A stretch of 64,000 nt of DNA from Paenibacillus sp. JZ16. GTDB taxonomy: Bacteria; Bacillota; Bacilli; Paenibacillales; Paenibacillaceae. This document shows, piece after piece, positions 27,301 to 35,282 of this stretch. The position numbers were made by a program, and so were the translations under genes. The notes beneath the pieces were generated by a model. It had not been told where the DNA came from. It did not search any database and saw nothing but the letters and a program-made list of their open reading frames with translations. The stretch is taken from positions 2,046,001 to 2,110,000 of the forward strand of contig NZ_CP017659.1 of the NCBI RefSeq assembly GCF_015326965.1. The letters run 5' to 3'. Numbering within the stretch: position 1 is the stretch's first letter; each line of letters starts with the position of its first letter.

Positions 27301-27704
27301 TCCGAGCTTCTCTCATGCTCCGAAGAGTACCGAGGTGTTAATTGCCCGTCTCCATTATTTCCGCCGTCAGAAGGATGTAATAACGATGGATAGGGGCGCA
27401 TGGGTGCTTCCACCGTTTGCTCAATATCACGGATATTCAAGAGCAGAGCCGCAATATGTCTGCATCGCTTCCGGGAGAATCCATAATCGATACAGCTGCA
27501 TTCCGTGAATACATCCCCGTTCGAGTCAATCTCGGCATAGGCGATACCCGGCTCCTGATCCGTCACTTCAGCCTCGTATTTCCGAGTGTCCGTATCTTGT
27601 TTCAACATCGTAACATGTCCATCTCTATATAAAACCCCGCCGCGATCGTAGGAGGTCTTTCCGCATAATAACTTGATCACCCGTTCGGTCAGCTGGTAAC
27701 CCAT
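24369..27704 (-). CDS. SWIM zinc finger / SNF2-family helicase
   Basis: This is a 1,111-aa protein. The N-terminus has a SWIM-type zinc motif ([20 protein letters not shown], CxC-n-CxH, about residues 63-82). A long middle region resembles the bacterial SNF2-associated domain. The motor begins near residue 655: DDMGLGKT with Lys about 681, a DEAQ box ([11 protein letters not shown]), [17 protein letters not shown], and the C-terminal lobe with [22 protein letters not shown] and MDRAHRIGQ. It is an ATP-driven dsDNA translocase of the RapA/HelZ-like group; its role is unknown. I use ATG 27704 ([13 protein letters not shown]) after AGAAGGGA. Codons upstream in frame are probably untranslated. 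Confidence 0.92.
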   Translation of the reverse strand: [1111 protein letters not shown]

Positions 27705-27823
27705 AACCACAATCCCTTCTCTAATTGCTGCTAAAAAACAGTATACCATGTTGGGCGAAAAGGCTAGTAATGCCGACGGCCAATAGTAGAAAACGTCTAT
27801 CGACGTCCATTCCAGAAGCAAAA

Positions 27824-27850
27824 AAGAACTCGCCGCTACGGCAAGTTCTT
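27824..27850 (-). terminator. Terminator overlapping the end of the 27836-28141 gene
   Basis: AAGAACT ... AGTTCTT with an inner GCCG/CGGC forms a stem with one mismatch. The minus strand continues TTTTTTGC. The stem includes the last codons of the gene. Confidence 0.6.
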
Positions 27851-28141
27851 CTTCCGCTGTTTCTCATAAGACCGGGTCAAATTGTCATAACGGGTATTTT
27901 GACCTCTCCATGCTCCGCTAGAAATAAGGAAGCCGACAATCATATAGATCAAAAAATAATAATAATACCGTGTTATAAAAAAATCAGGATCAAACCGGTC
28001 CTTGTCAAAAAACCAGGTAGCTGCAGCCCACACAACATATAGAAATAAGCCGTGAGCCAGTCCTCGGGATAGTACGAATTTGCCTTTTCCCTTCGCCCGG
28101 ATCTGAGTCCATTTGCGATAGAATCGCTCATCTCGATCCAT
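27836..28141 (-). CDS. Small two-helix membrane protein
   Basis: This is a 101-aa protein. A basic N-terminus (MDRDERFYRKWTQIRAKGK) is followed by hydrophobic segments at about 28-45 and 58-77 separated by an aromatic loop (DKDRFDPDFFITRYYYYF), and a polar C-terminus (YEKQRKKNLP). Family not recognised; function unknown. It lies 21 bp after the acetyltransferase gene on the same strand, and its end is part of a terminator. Confidence 0.7.
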   Translation of the reverse strand: MDRDERFYRKWTQIRAKGKGKFVLSRGLAHGLFLYVVWAAATWFFDKDRFDPDFFITRYYYYFLIYMIVGFLISSGAWRGQNTRYDNLTRSYEKQRKKNLP

Positions 28142-28162
28142 CCAACCCCTCCGTTTCGTGGC

Positions 28163-28672
28163 TTAGATACGTTTGTAATACAGCACCGTCCCGTCCAGTT
28201 CGCCGTTAGAGGATATGGCATAATCGGGTATAATCCCAACTTGGATGTAACCCAGAGACTGATACAGCTTGTTGGAGGGGTCCCCCTCCCGGGTATCTAA
28301 TACCAACAACGTTCTACCCTCTGCCTTGGCTTTCGGCTCCAGATGAAGCATCAACGTTCTGCCGATACCTCCGCGGCGAGATACAGGATCCACCATCAGT
28401 TTTGCTACCTCGGCCCGGTGTCTGCCATTTGCCTTCATGGCGCATTGCAGCTGAACCGTGCCAATCGCCTGCCCATCCTGTACGGCAACCCACAGGGTAA
28501 CCCCTGGGCCAAGCACATCCTCCCAGTAAGCGAAAGCTTCATCGTAAGACAGCGGCGGTAAGAATCCTACCGATGCCCCATCTTCTACTACCCGAATCAA
28601 TAGTTCCGTTAATTGATGATGCGTCTCGCTTTCTAATTGGTCGACCTCCATAATCGTAAACGCAGAATTCAT
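28163..28672 (-). CDS. GNAT-family N-acetyltransferase
   Basis: This is a 169-aa acetyltransferase. VAKLMVDPVSRRGGIGRTLMLHLEPKAKAEG is the acetyl-CoA loop, and DPSNKLYQSLGYIQVGIIPDYA is the C-terminal GNAT motif. AGTGTACTGTA precedes the ATG at 28672. It has an atypical N-terminus (MNSAFTIMEVDQLESETHHQ) but normal length. The substrate is unknown. It begins a short transcript with the small membrane gene. Confidence 0.88.
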   Translation of the reverse strand: MNSAFTIMEVDQLESETHHQLTELLIRVVEDGASVGFLPPLSYDEAFAYWEDVLGPGVTLWVAVQDGQAIGTVQLQCAMKANGRHRAEVAKLMVDPVSRRGGIGRTLMLHLEPKAKAEGRTLLVLDTREGDPSNKLYQSLGYIQVGIIPDYAISSNGELDGTVLYYKRI

Positions 28673-28775
28673 TACAGTACACTCCCTCTCTCATCTAATA
28701 AATTCATTCTATCCGTTCCGTTTCCATATGCAATCATTTTTACAATGCGTAATCCACCAAGGCGTTAAAATCCAC

Positions 28776-29666
28776 TTATCGCTTCAAGAAGTCAGCCAGT
28801 GCTTTATTCAGCGTATCATATGTACAATGAAATCCTGCCTTGCAGAGTCTGTCCGGAATGACCCATCGGCTCTTCAGCACGAGTTCCGTTTCGGTTTGAA
28901 TCAGCCGGGCTCCCAGTTCAAGCAGCCATTTGGGTGATGGCAATCCCATTCTGCGATTCAATGCAAGCCGAAGCTGCTCCATTAGTTCCTTGTTCGTAAC
29001 CGGATGAGGGGAGGCACAATTGAATATCCCGCTCAGCTCTGCTCTTTCTTGTAAAAACAGGATCATACGATACAAATCCTCTACATGAATCCAGCTGAAC
29101 TTTTGCTTGCCTGTACCTTGAACGCCACCGAGTCCGTATTTTACCAAGTTAACATAAGGTGTCATGACGCCGCCCCCCGGTCCCAGCACGATGGCAATGC
29201 GTAAAGCGATTTGTCTTGTTTGAGGCAGTGAGAACGAGAAAAAAGCGCGCTCCCATGCCTTGGCAACCTCAACCGAGAAACCTGTCCCGATTTCACCCTG
29301 TTCCTCCGTCATCGGCTTATCTTCAGCATGGCGATAAATCGTGGCCGTACTAGAATTAAACCATGTACGAGGAGGAGTACGGCATGCCTCGATAGCCGTG
29401 CCGAGTATATTCGTTGTATCTATTCTTGATTTCAGAATCAGCTTCTTATTTTCCTCATCGTAACGGCAATTGACCGATTTACCTGCAAGATTAATCAGCA
29501 TATCCGCCCCCTCCAGAGCAGCGACGATCGCTTCTTGATCGTTCCATGGGATATGGCCCTTCCGTCGGGATATCATAAGTACTTGTGCTTGCTGCTCATT
29601 CGTGAATTTTTTCGCAAGATAAGTTCCGATAAAACCTGTTCCACCAGCCAGAACGATCTTTTTCAT
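28776..29666 (-). CDS. TIGR01777-family NAD-dependent epimerase/dehydratase-like protein
   Basis: This is a 296-aa protein. The Rossmann start MKKIVLAGGTGFIGTYLAKKF carries the GxxGxxG dinucleotide motif. MLINLAGKSVNCRYDEENKKLILKSR, the TNILGTAIE region and FSWIHVEDLYRMILFL with FNCASPHPVTN are typical of the YfcH/SulA-like TIGR01777 extended-SDR family; the C-terminus has the DUF1731-like block. The reaction is unknown for most members. It is separated from the methyltransferase cluster by about 130 bp with a terminator. Confidence 0.9.
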   Translation of the reverse strand: MKKIVLAGGTGFIGTYLAKKFTNEQQAQVLMISRRKGHIPWNDQEAIVAALEGADMLINLAGKSVNCRYDEENKKLILKSRIDTTNILGTAIEACRTPPRTWFNSSTATIYRHAEDKPMTEEQGEIGTGFSVEVAKAWERAFFSFSLPQTRQIALRIAIVLGPGGGVMTPYVNLVKYGLGGVQGTGKQKFSWIHVEDLYRMILFLQERAELSGIFNCASPHPVTNKELMEQLRLALNRRMGLPSPKWLLELGARLIQTETELVLKSRWVIPDRLCKAGFHCTYDTLNKALADFLKR

Positions 29667-29771
29667 AGAATAGAATCAGCTCATTTCTCTATGTTTTATC
29701 CCTATTATAAATTCCCATTTTATCTATTTGTTTCTTACAATATATCATTTTTCAGTAAAGAATAAAAAGAA

Positions 29772-29795
29772 AACACCTTCCTTATAGAAGATGTT
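29772..29795 (-). terminator. Terminator of the methyltransferase cluster
   Basis: On the minus strand AACATCTTC pairs with GAAGGTGTT (one G:U) and is followed by TTCTTTTTATT. It begins 5 bp past the stop at 29800. Confidence 0.65.
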
Positions 29796-29799
29796 CCAT

Positions 29800-30933
29800 T
29801 CATATAGCGCTGCCGGATTTGTATGATGATTTCAGAAAAACACCAAATTCTCTTTTCTTCCCGGTCCCTTCGGTATCCCCCAATTTCTCATATCTGTCAA
29901 ATTGTGTTCCACTAATCAAAATAGCCTTTTCCTTCTCCGGCTCGGCCCCTGATTCCCAAAATAGAACTCCTGTAACACTCTGGTCTAATTTCCTCAGAAA
30001 TGCTTCCCGCGCCGGCAGATCGTCCATCACATGATAGAATACGGTTAGTAGCAACCCTATATCATATGTTTCCGTAAGACTTGAGCGTTCAAACCGCTCC
30101 TCCTTGAGATCAAAATGAACTCGTTCGAGAACGTTCAGCTGCCTTGCCAGCTCGTAATGCTCAGCCATTGGCTCATAACCTGTGACGATAGCCCCCTGAC
30201 GCGTAAAGTGTCTGGCATAAAATCCGATGTTGCAGCCGATATCGATTACCCTTTTTCCTCGTACGGATGAGGAACCCAGATACTCCATAATCAGATCCAT
30301 GCGGGTCGGATAGACATCATCCCGTTCACTCTTCAAATGCATGAAGTGAGGATTCAAAATCGGTGTATAAATCAGGGTTCGAAGATGGCGGGAAAAGACC
30401 TCGGTTACCTGGTTCACAGCATCCGTATGCTTCCACTCCTCATAGTCGCGAACGTTCATTCGAGCCGGGACCTGCCTAACTCCGCTGCAGTATTGAAAGA
30501 TGGCTCGATGGTGGCCGTCTTTCACGTGAAAATAACCGCCTTTCCTGTTATATTGGACCAGAATCGGATCTTCGTTGAAATGCTCCTTATCATTGGCGAA
30601 CAAGGCAGCCATCGTGACATATTGTATGCGCCGCTGCTCCAATAGATCGTTATCCGAAATAGGTACTTCCAAATCACGGGTGATAAATATGGAGGCATGC
30701 CAGTCCAGATACAATTTCGGGTATTCCCCTTGATTCATGAGGTAACGGAACAATTGCAGATGAGGCGTCAAACGATTGATGGGAAGATCCCCGTATCTTT
30801 TGTGGACGTCATACCAGGCTTCCGTATAGTGTGGAATTAATACGGTCTTATGTTCTTCATCTATGAAATCCGTAAACAACAATTCCAGCGGTACTTTCGT
30901 AACCATGGTCTGCAGATGTGCTTCAGGTGACAT
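29800..30933 (-). CDS. ParB-like domain fused to a SAM-dependent methyltransferase
   Basis: This is a 377-aa protein. The first half (about 1-165) has a ParB/sulfiredoxin-like pattern ending in FHVKDGHHRAIFQYCSG, where DGHHR is the hallmark. The second half is a class I methyltransferase: GKRVIDIGCNIGFYARHFTRQGAIVTGYEPMAEHYELAR contains the SAM motif, followed by LLLTVFYHVMDD. AGAAGGGAGG precedes the ATG at 30933. The fusion may couple recognition of a phosphate-bearing or nucleotide substrate to methylation; this is inference. It is the last gene of the GT4/methyltransferase cluster, 21 bp after the preceding methyltransferase. Confidence 0.8.
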   Translation of the reverse strand: MSPEAHLQTMVTKVPLELLFTDFIDEEHKTVLIPHYTEAWYDVHKRYGDLPINRLTPHLQLFRYLMNQGEYPKLYLDWHASIFITRDLEVPISDNDLLEQRRIQYVTMAALFANDKEHFNEDPILVQYNRKGGYFHVKDGHHRAIFQYCSGVRQVPARMNVRDYEEWKHTDAVNQVTEVFSRHLRTLIYTPILNPHFMHLKSERDDVYPTRMDLIMEYLGSSSVRGKRVIDIGCNIGFYARHFTRQGAIVTGYEPMAEHYELARQLNVLERVHFDLKEERFERSSLTETYDIGLLLTVFYHVMDDLPAREAFLRKLDQSVTGVLFWESGAEPEKEKAILISGTQFDRYEKLGDTEGTGKKREFGVFLKSSYKSGSAI

Positions 30934-30954
30934 CGCGTAAACCTCCCTTCTCTT

Positions 30955-31524
30955 TTACTTGCCTGGCATCGAAAACAAATACGTGGAGAAATCACGGTTA
31001 ATGTAATCCCTAAAATGCCTTTTGTCGACTACGGGAAGCAGATCCAGCTCCTCCGTTGTCCATGTGCTCAAATGGGTTTCGAAATCATTACCGTACACTG
31101 CTCCCTGCGGCCAGTCTGTTCCAATCGGGATATTTAGCAGGACAAAGCGGGATTTTTCAATACAGGTCTGCAGCAGCACAAGCGCCCGCTCTTTTGTAAA
31201 GTGCTCCAGAACGTCACCCAGAATGATCAGATCGAATTGTCCTGGCTGAACCTCCGTTTGTATATGATCGAATGCATCCGCAACATGGATGATATTGTAG
31301 AAACAGGAATGATATGAATCAATATTGACCGGATAGATTTCAATCCCTTCGATTCGCGTATCCCAATATGTGCGGAATACGCGCCCCTCCCATACATCCA
31401 AATATTCGCGGCAGATCATTCCCCAACGGCCAAATCCAACGCCGACATCCAGTACGGACTTCGGAGATACATACCGGATCAGATCCACACAAAAAGATAA
31501 ATTCTGCCAGTTAGATGTTCCCAT
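30955..31524 (-). CDS. SAM-dependent methyltransferase (class I)
   Basis: This is a 189-aa protein. PKSVLDVGVGFGRWGMICREYL is the SAM-binding motif I, EGIEIYPVNI the acidic motif, DLIILGDVLEHFTKERALVLL motif III, and FVLLNIPIGTDWPQG motif IV. The region between (VRFRTYWDTRIEG-like) has a few insertions. I chose ATG 31524 because AGAGGTG sits about 7 bp upstream; the ATG six bases earlier is too close. The substrate is unknown. It follows the small 57-aa gene and precedes the ParB-like fusion, suggesting joint modification of the same product. Confidence 0.85.
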   Translation of the reverse strand: MGTSNWQNLSFCVDLIRYVSPKSVLDVGVGFGRWGMICREYLDVWEGRVFRTYWDTRIEGIEIYPVNIDSYHSCFYNIIHVADAFDHIQTEVQPGQFDLIILGDVLEHFTKERALVLLQTCIEKSRFVLLNIPIGTDWPQGAVYGNDFETHLSTWTTEELDLLPVVDKRHFRDYINRDFSTYLFSMPGK

Positions 31525-31549
31525 TCCCATACACCTCTATTCGATCATT

Positions 31550-31723
31550 CTATTTCATATTCATCATCATATTAATAATCCGGTAATCCGGTATGAAATA
31601 ATCCTTAGGAAGCCGGCTTACTGTTTGCTCCCACACCATTTGATTCACCATGAATGACGAAGGGAATTGATTGACTAGAAACAAATGACTGTACTGGTCT
31701 CCGGGTACCTCTATCAAATGCAT
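31550..31723 (-). CDS. 57-aa small protein in the glycosyltransferase/methyltransferase cluster
   Basis: The ATG at 31723 follows an excellent ribosome binding site (AGGGAGGAAGG), and the frame runs 57 codons to TAG at 31550: MHLIEVPGDQYSHLFLVNQF..., VWEQTVSRLPKDYFIPDYRI..., ending with Met-rich residues. It has no membrane segment. It sits in the 221-bp gap between the GT4 and the methyltransferase, 25 bp upstream of the latter. No family is recognised. Position and ribosome binding site argue that it is real. Confidence 0.65.
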   Translation of the reverse strand: MHLIEVPGDQYSHLFLVNQFPSSFMVNQMVWEQTVSRLPKDYFIPDYRIINMMMNMK

Positions 31724-31745
31724 GGTCCTTCCTCCCTTTCCTAGG

Positions 31746-32960
31746 TTACTGGGACTTGCTTATCTCTTTTTGATAAACCTCCAATACCCGCTTCACCATG
31801 GAATCCAGACCACGATGAGCCAATGCCCATTTCCGCGCTTGTTTACCTAGAAGCCTACGGTACGCTTCATCTTCCAGCAACATATTCAGACGTGCAGTAA
31901 GCATATCGTCATTCCCGGTCTGAAAGAGAAGGCCGTTCACCTCATGCTGTACCGCTTCCTTAAGACCGCCCGCATCCGAAGAAACAATCGGCAATTCGGC
32001 AATCTGCGCCTCCATCACAGAATAGGAGAGGGTCTCCATCAGACTTGGCATAACAAAAATATCTGCCAGCCCTAGCAACGCAGGTACATCGTCACGCGAG
32101 CCCCAAAAACGGACTGCCCCCGCCATACCCAACTGACCAACGCGATATTCGTACAATGCACGCTGATCTCCGTCTCCAACAAGCCAGCACTCCCAGTCCT
32201 GACGAAAGGCATGGAGTTTGCCCAAGGCTTCCAACAACACGTGAATGCCCTTTTCGTGACTGAGTCTGGAGGTGCAGATGATCACTTTCTTGTCCACGGG
32301 TCGAGTCAGTTCGTGCTCTTTCTTCAACCTGTCTTCGAAGCTTGGAATATCCATCGCATAGGGAATCAATGAGATCCGGGATACGGGCAGACCAAAGTAC
32401 GATACCACGACATCCCTCAGCCATTCGGAAGCCAGAAGCACCTGATCGCTGGATGAGCCCCCGATGTTCTCAATCGATTTATAATAATTCCAGACGAGTA
32501 GTGGGCTGGAAGGTTTAATCCCTTGATCATTTTGGACCATATTCAAAATAGTAAGTGCCACGGAGGCATGAATGCTGGTTACCAAGGGTATGCCCGCAGG
32601 CTTCACACGACTGACGGCTGCCGCAGCCAGCACATCCTGTGCATGGATGGCATCGTATTGCTCCAAGTCCAAATAAGAAAGCGTTAGCTCCAAACATAAC
32701 CGCTCAGATTCAGCATGCCTGACCCAATTATCCGAGAATATAGGGGATGCTGCTGGGAGATTCGCCTCCAACATCGGTTTATAATGACTCTTGAACACCT
32801 TCCGGTTATCATCTCCGTACACATAAAAGCAATCAATTCTGTCACCGACCATGTCGACCTCATGCCCCAGTGCCTCAAGCCCCTGCTTGATCTGCAGCAT
32901 ATACTTCCATAGTCCACCAACATGAGGAATCAGGAATATCGTCACGAGCAATATCTTCAA
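31746..32960 (-). CDS. Glycosyltransferase family 4 protein
   Basis: This is a 404-aa GT-B enzyme. The N-terminal domain has LKILLVTIFLIPHVGGLWKYMLQIKQGLEALGHEV and DAIHAQDVLAA; the C-terminal domain has VIICTSRLSHEKGIHVLLEALGKL, WLVGDGDQRALYEYRV, FVMPSLMETLSYSVMEAQ and VSSDAGGLKEAV, the GT4 nucleotide-sugar site. It transfers a sugar from an activated donor to an unknown acceptor. The start is taken as TTG 32960, with AAAGGG 8 bp upstream; GTG 32969 overlaps that site. It heads the leftward cluster of small protein and two methyltransferases. Confidence 0.88.
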   Translation of the reverse strand: MKILLVTIFLIPHVGGLWKYMLQIKQGLEALGHEVDMVGDRIDCFYVYGDDNRKVFKSHYKPMLEANLPAASPIFSDNWVRHAESERLCLELTLSYLDLEQYDAIHAQDVLAAAAVSRVKPAGIPLVTSIHASVALTILNMVQNDQGIKPSSPLLVWNYYKSIENIGGSSSDQVLLASEWLRDVVVSYFGLPVSRISLIPYAMDIPSFEDRLKKEHELTRPVDKKVIICTSRLSHEKGIHVLLEALGKLHAFRQDWECWLVGDGDQRALYEYRVGQLGMAGAVRFWGSRDDVPALLGLADIFVMPSLMETLSYSVMEAQIAELPIVSSDAGGLKEAVQHEVNGLLFQTGNDDMLTARLNMLLEDEAYRRLLGKQARKWALAHRGLDSMVKRVLEVYQKEISKSQ

Positions 32961-33019
32961 GCACCCCACCCTTTCCGAAAAAAACTCGTCATAAACAGCT
33001 TCTAATACTGCGAAATTAT

Positions 33020-33631
33020 TTACAGGATCGGCTCCCCTATTCGGCAGTTGTGGAACTCTTCACTAGTTAAATGAACAATCTCTTCAACTCTCCACCGATA
33101 GAAAGCAAAGATGGCGGGTCCTCCGATTTTTCGCAGCATATGCCGCTCCCCATAGTAGATCGACCCATTCGGAGCGCTGTATACTCTGCCGTTAATAAGA
33201 AAAGACGTGAGCAAGGATGCATCATGAATCATATCCCCTTGAGGGAGTATAGCGATTAGTTCGTCCGGCAAGATGACAACGCTGGAATAATTAAAATGGA
33301 GCCTATGATACATTTCGTGGGAAATAATCGGATGAAGACGCCGATCGCTCCACAGATAGATTTCCGATCCGCTGTTTTTTACTAGAAGGGTTGAAGGACT
33401 GTTCATGATGAAATCCCCGGATATATTCACGGGTGACCCGGTCTCCATTTCTTCGAGTACCGACTCATTCAATTCCACCATGCTTTTCGCGGTAAATCCG
33501 TACGAATGGAAAGTCGCCAAATCGCTAATGGGCCGTTTCTTGCCATGCTCAACCAAATAAACAGCAGAATACAAGCCCCTAATTAGAGTGCCATCCGGTA
33601 CACGGCTCCTTACCCGATGGGTATGCTGCAT
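33020..33631 (-). CDS. Three-repeat protein of unknown function
   Basis: This is a 203-aa protein made of three related units of about 60 residues (about 13-70, 77-135 and 143-202). Each has a leading GTLI/STLLV/FLING stretch, an aromatic pair (AVYLVE, EIYLWS, SIYYGE), a basic-Pro/Ile step (KKRPI, RLHPI, MLRKI) and an end of the type xGxPI. ATG 33631 follows GGGTGGG; a TTG 18 bases upstream is less likely. No signal peptide or helix is present. It lies directly upstream of the GT4 gene on the same strand. Function unknown. Confidence 0.65.
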   Translation of the reverse strand: MQHTHRVRSRVPDGTLIRGLYSAVYLVEHGKKRPISDLATFHSYGFTAKSMVELNESVLEEMETGSPVNISGDFIMNSPSTLLVKNSGSEIYLWSDRRLHPIISHEMYHRLHFNYSSVVILPDELIAILPQGDMIHDASLLTSFLINGRVYSAPNGSIYYGERHMLRKIGGPAIFAFYRWRVEEIVHLTSEEFHNCRIGEPIL

Positions 33632-33733
33632 GACGTTCCCACCCTTCAACTAAACCTAGTCCATTATATTCTTGGCCAATGATTCTGGACTCGTCAGTTA
33701 TCTATTCCGTTTCACACATTTCTCTCATAAAAA

Positions 33734-33751
33734 AGATCCCCGTAGGGATCT
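33734..33751 (-). terminator. Terminator of the phosphotransferase gene
   Basis: AGATCCC / GGGATCT around CGTA, followed on the minus strand by TTTTTTATG. It starts inside the stop codon at 33750. Confidence 0.7.
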
Positions 33752-34679
33752 ATCGATTTAATAGAGATATAATTTTGTCTTTCATATACTGATAGCTGTG
33801 GGGATCATCCTTCTTCGCATAAAAACGGAGTCCGTCCAGCGCTTTGAACAGTTGATAGCCTAACAGTCTCTCCTCAAAATATGGAATACTTACGCCTTGC
33901 TGCTCCAGGGCTTGCTGCAGCCTACTTGGAAACTCCAGCATCGGGTACCACATATGAAGAACGGAAACATCCAGCATGAAGTCGCCGAACATGGCCATCT
34001 CCCAATCCACGATCCCCGTAACGTTCTCGTTCTCTCCCAGCATATTACCCAAATGGAAATCTCCATGTACAAGATATCGCTCCGGAGGCGAATAGCGAAC
34101 CCGTTCGATCATCGTTAGGTAGATTTCTTCAAAAAACTCTTTTTCCAGAAAGCTGTTCTCATACAGATTGTTCCATCCATGGTAGAAGCCTTCTTGCTCT
34201 TCATCGAAAACAGACGTGATGTAATCCAGCCATGAACGATGGACAGCCTTGCCTTCCGGAGTAATCCAGCCGTAACCCTCATGGGAATCCGCGACATGTA
34301 CCTGACGGATCCGCATGAATTGATGGACAATGTCGGGGATGAGCGTTCGAATTTGCGTCGGTTCAAGAGCACTTATCGGCGTTCCGGATACTCTGTTCGA
34401 GATGGAGAAATGAATATTCTCCATTCTCCCTACCTTGTGGATACGGGGAATGGGCAAGGATTGTTCACCGTACATATCGTAGATTTTGAACACTTTATGA
34501 AGGCTATCCTCATTATCCTTAAAATGAATGACATAATCGGCATCGCCCTTGCGGTAACTGAACACCTTGCTCAGTTCGCCCATCTCGATGGGGGTGACAT
34601 TCATTACCGATTCCCCTTCAATATGCTTCAGATGGCTTACCGCCATATCCAAAGTCATTTCCGGCTTAAATGTTCTCAT
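33750..34679 (-). CDS. Phosphotransferase family (APH-like) protein
   Basis: This is a 309-aa protein with an aminoglycoside-phosphotransferase/choline-kinase fold. YLVHGDFHLGNMLGENENVTGIVDWEMAMFGDFMLDVSVL carries the catalytic HGDxxxxN and the metal-binding Asp in VDWE. ATG 34679 is preceded by GGAGGAG, and the gene overlaps the end of the upstream gene by 4 bp (ATGA), so they form an operon. It probably phosphorylates a small hydroxylated substrate; whether it confers resistance is unknown. Confidence 0.88.
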   Translation of the reverse strand: MRTFKPEMTLDMAVSHLKHIEGESVMNVTPIEMGELSKVFSYRKGDADYVIHFKDNEDSLHKVFKIYDMYGEQSLPIPRIHKVGRMENIHFSISNRVSGTPISALEPTQIRTLIPDIVHQFMRIRQVHVADSHEGYGWITPEGKAVHRSWLDYITSVFDEEQEGFYHGWNNLYENSFLEKEFFEEIYLTMIERVRYSPPERYLVHGDFHLGNMLGENENVTGIVDWEMAMFGDFMLDVSVLHMWYPMLEFPSRLQQALEQQGVSIPYFEERLLGYQLFKALDGLRFYAKKDDPHSYQYMKDKIISLLNR

Positions 34680-35221
34680 AACATGTTCTCCTCCTTCAGC
34701 ATCTGATCCGGGTTCGATTTGGACGCATTCCATCTTCGATACAACAAAGGGAACAGTTCGTATATATTAGCGGAGATACTCGATGCAGAAATATGAATCG
34801 TAGAGCCCGTCATGCCTTTATTCATACGCATGAGCTTCCGCTTCCAGGCAGGGTGCCGGGACATCAGATGGTCAGGATCATAAACTTCAATTCCTATGAA
34901 TTTCTCATTCTTGATCTGATAGATATGAATATTTTTAATTTCGTCCCACGCGACGGCTCCTGCGCTCACATAAGAGGATTTATCGACGAACCCCTCCTTA
35001 TGGATCAAGAGTGCCGGAGCCGATTGGAACAGCTTGGTAACGGCAAACACCAGCCCCGCGCCAAAAAACAACGCACAGATGATTCCGACAATGGCGATAA
35101 CCATGTTGTCCGACGTCACCCCGCCGTATACCAATCCACTACCTAGCAGCACAAACGCCAAAGAGCCCACTAGCATTTTGGTTACCTTAGGATAAATCTT
35201 TATTTCTTCTTGTTCCTGCAT
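34676..35221 (-). CDS. STM3941-like membrane protein
   Basis: This is a 181-aa protein with two adjacent membrane helices (about 16-36 and 41-63) and a cytoplasmic PH-like domain (ALLIHKEGFVDKSSYVSAGAVAWDEIKNIHIYQIKNEKFIGIEV), as in the STM3941 family. The end contains STIHISASSISANIYELFPLL. AAGGAG lies 8 bp before ATG 35221. Function of the family is unknown. Its end overlaps the phosphotransferase start. Confidence 0.8.
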   Translation of the reverse strand: MQEQEEIKIYPKVTKMLVGSLAFVLLGSGLVYGGVTSDNMVIAIVGIICALFFGAGLVFAVTKLFQSAPALLIHKEGFVDKSSYVSAGAVAWDEIKNIHIYQIKNEKFIGIEVYDPDHLMSRHPAWKRKLMRMNKGMTGSTIHISASSISANIYELFPLLYRRWNASKSNPDQMLKEENML

Positions 35222-35282
35222 GAGTCGCACTCCTTGTATGAATTAACTTATGACGATGGCTCTATCATTCGATGGTCATCCA

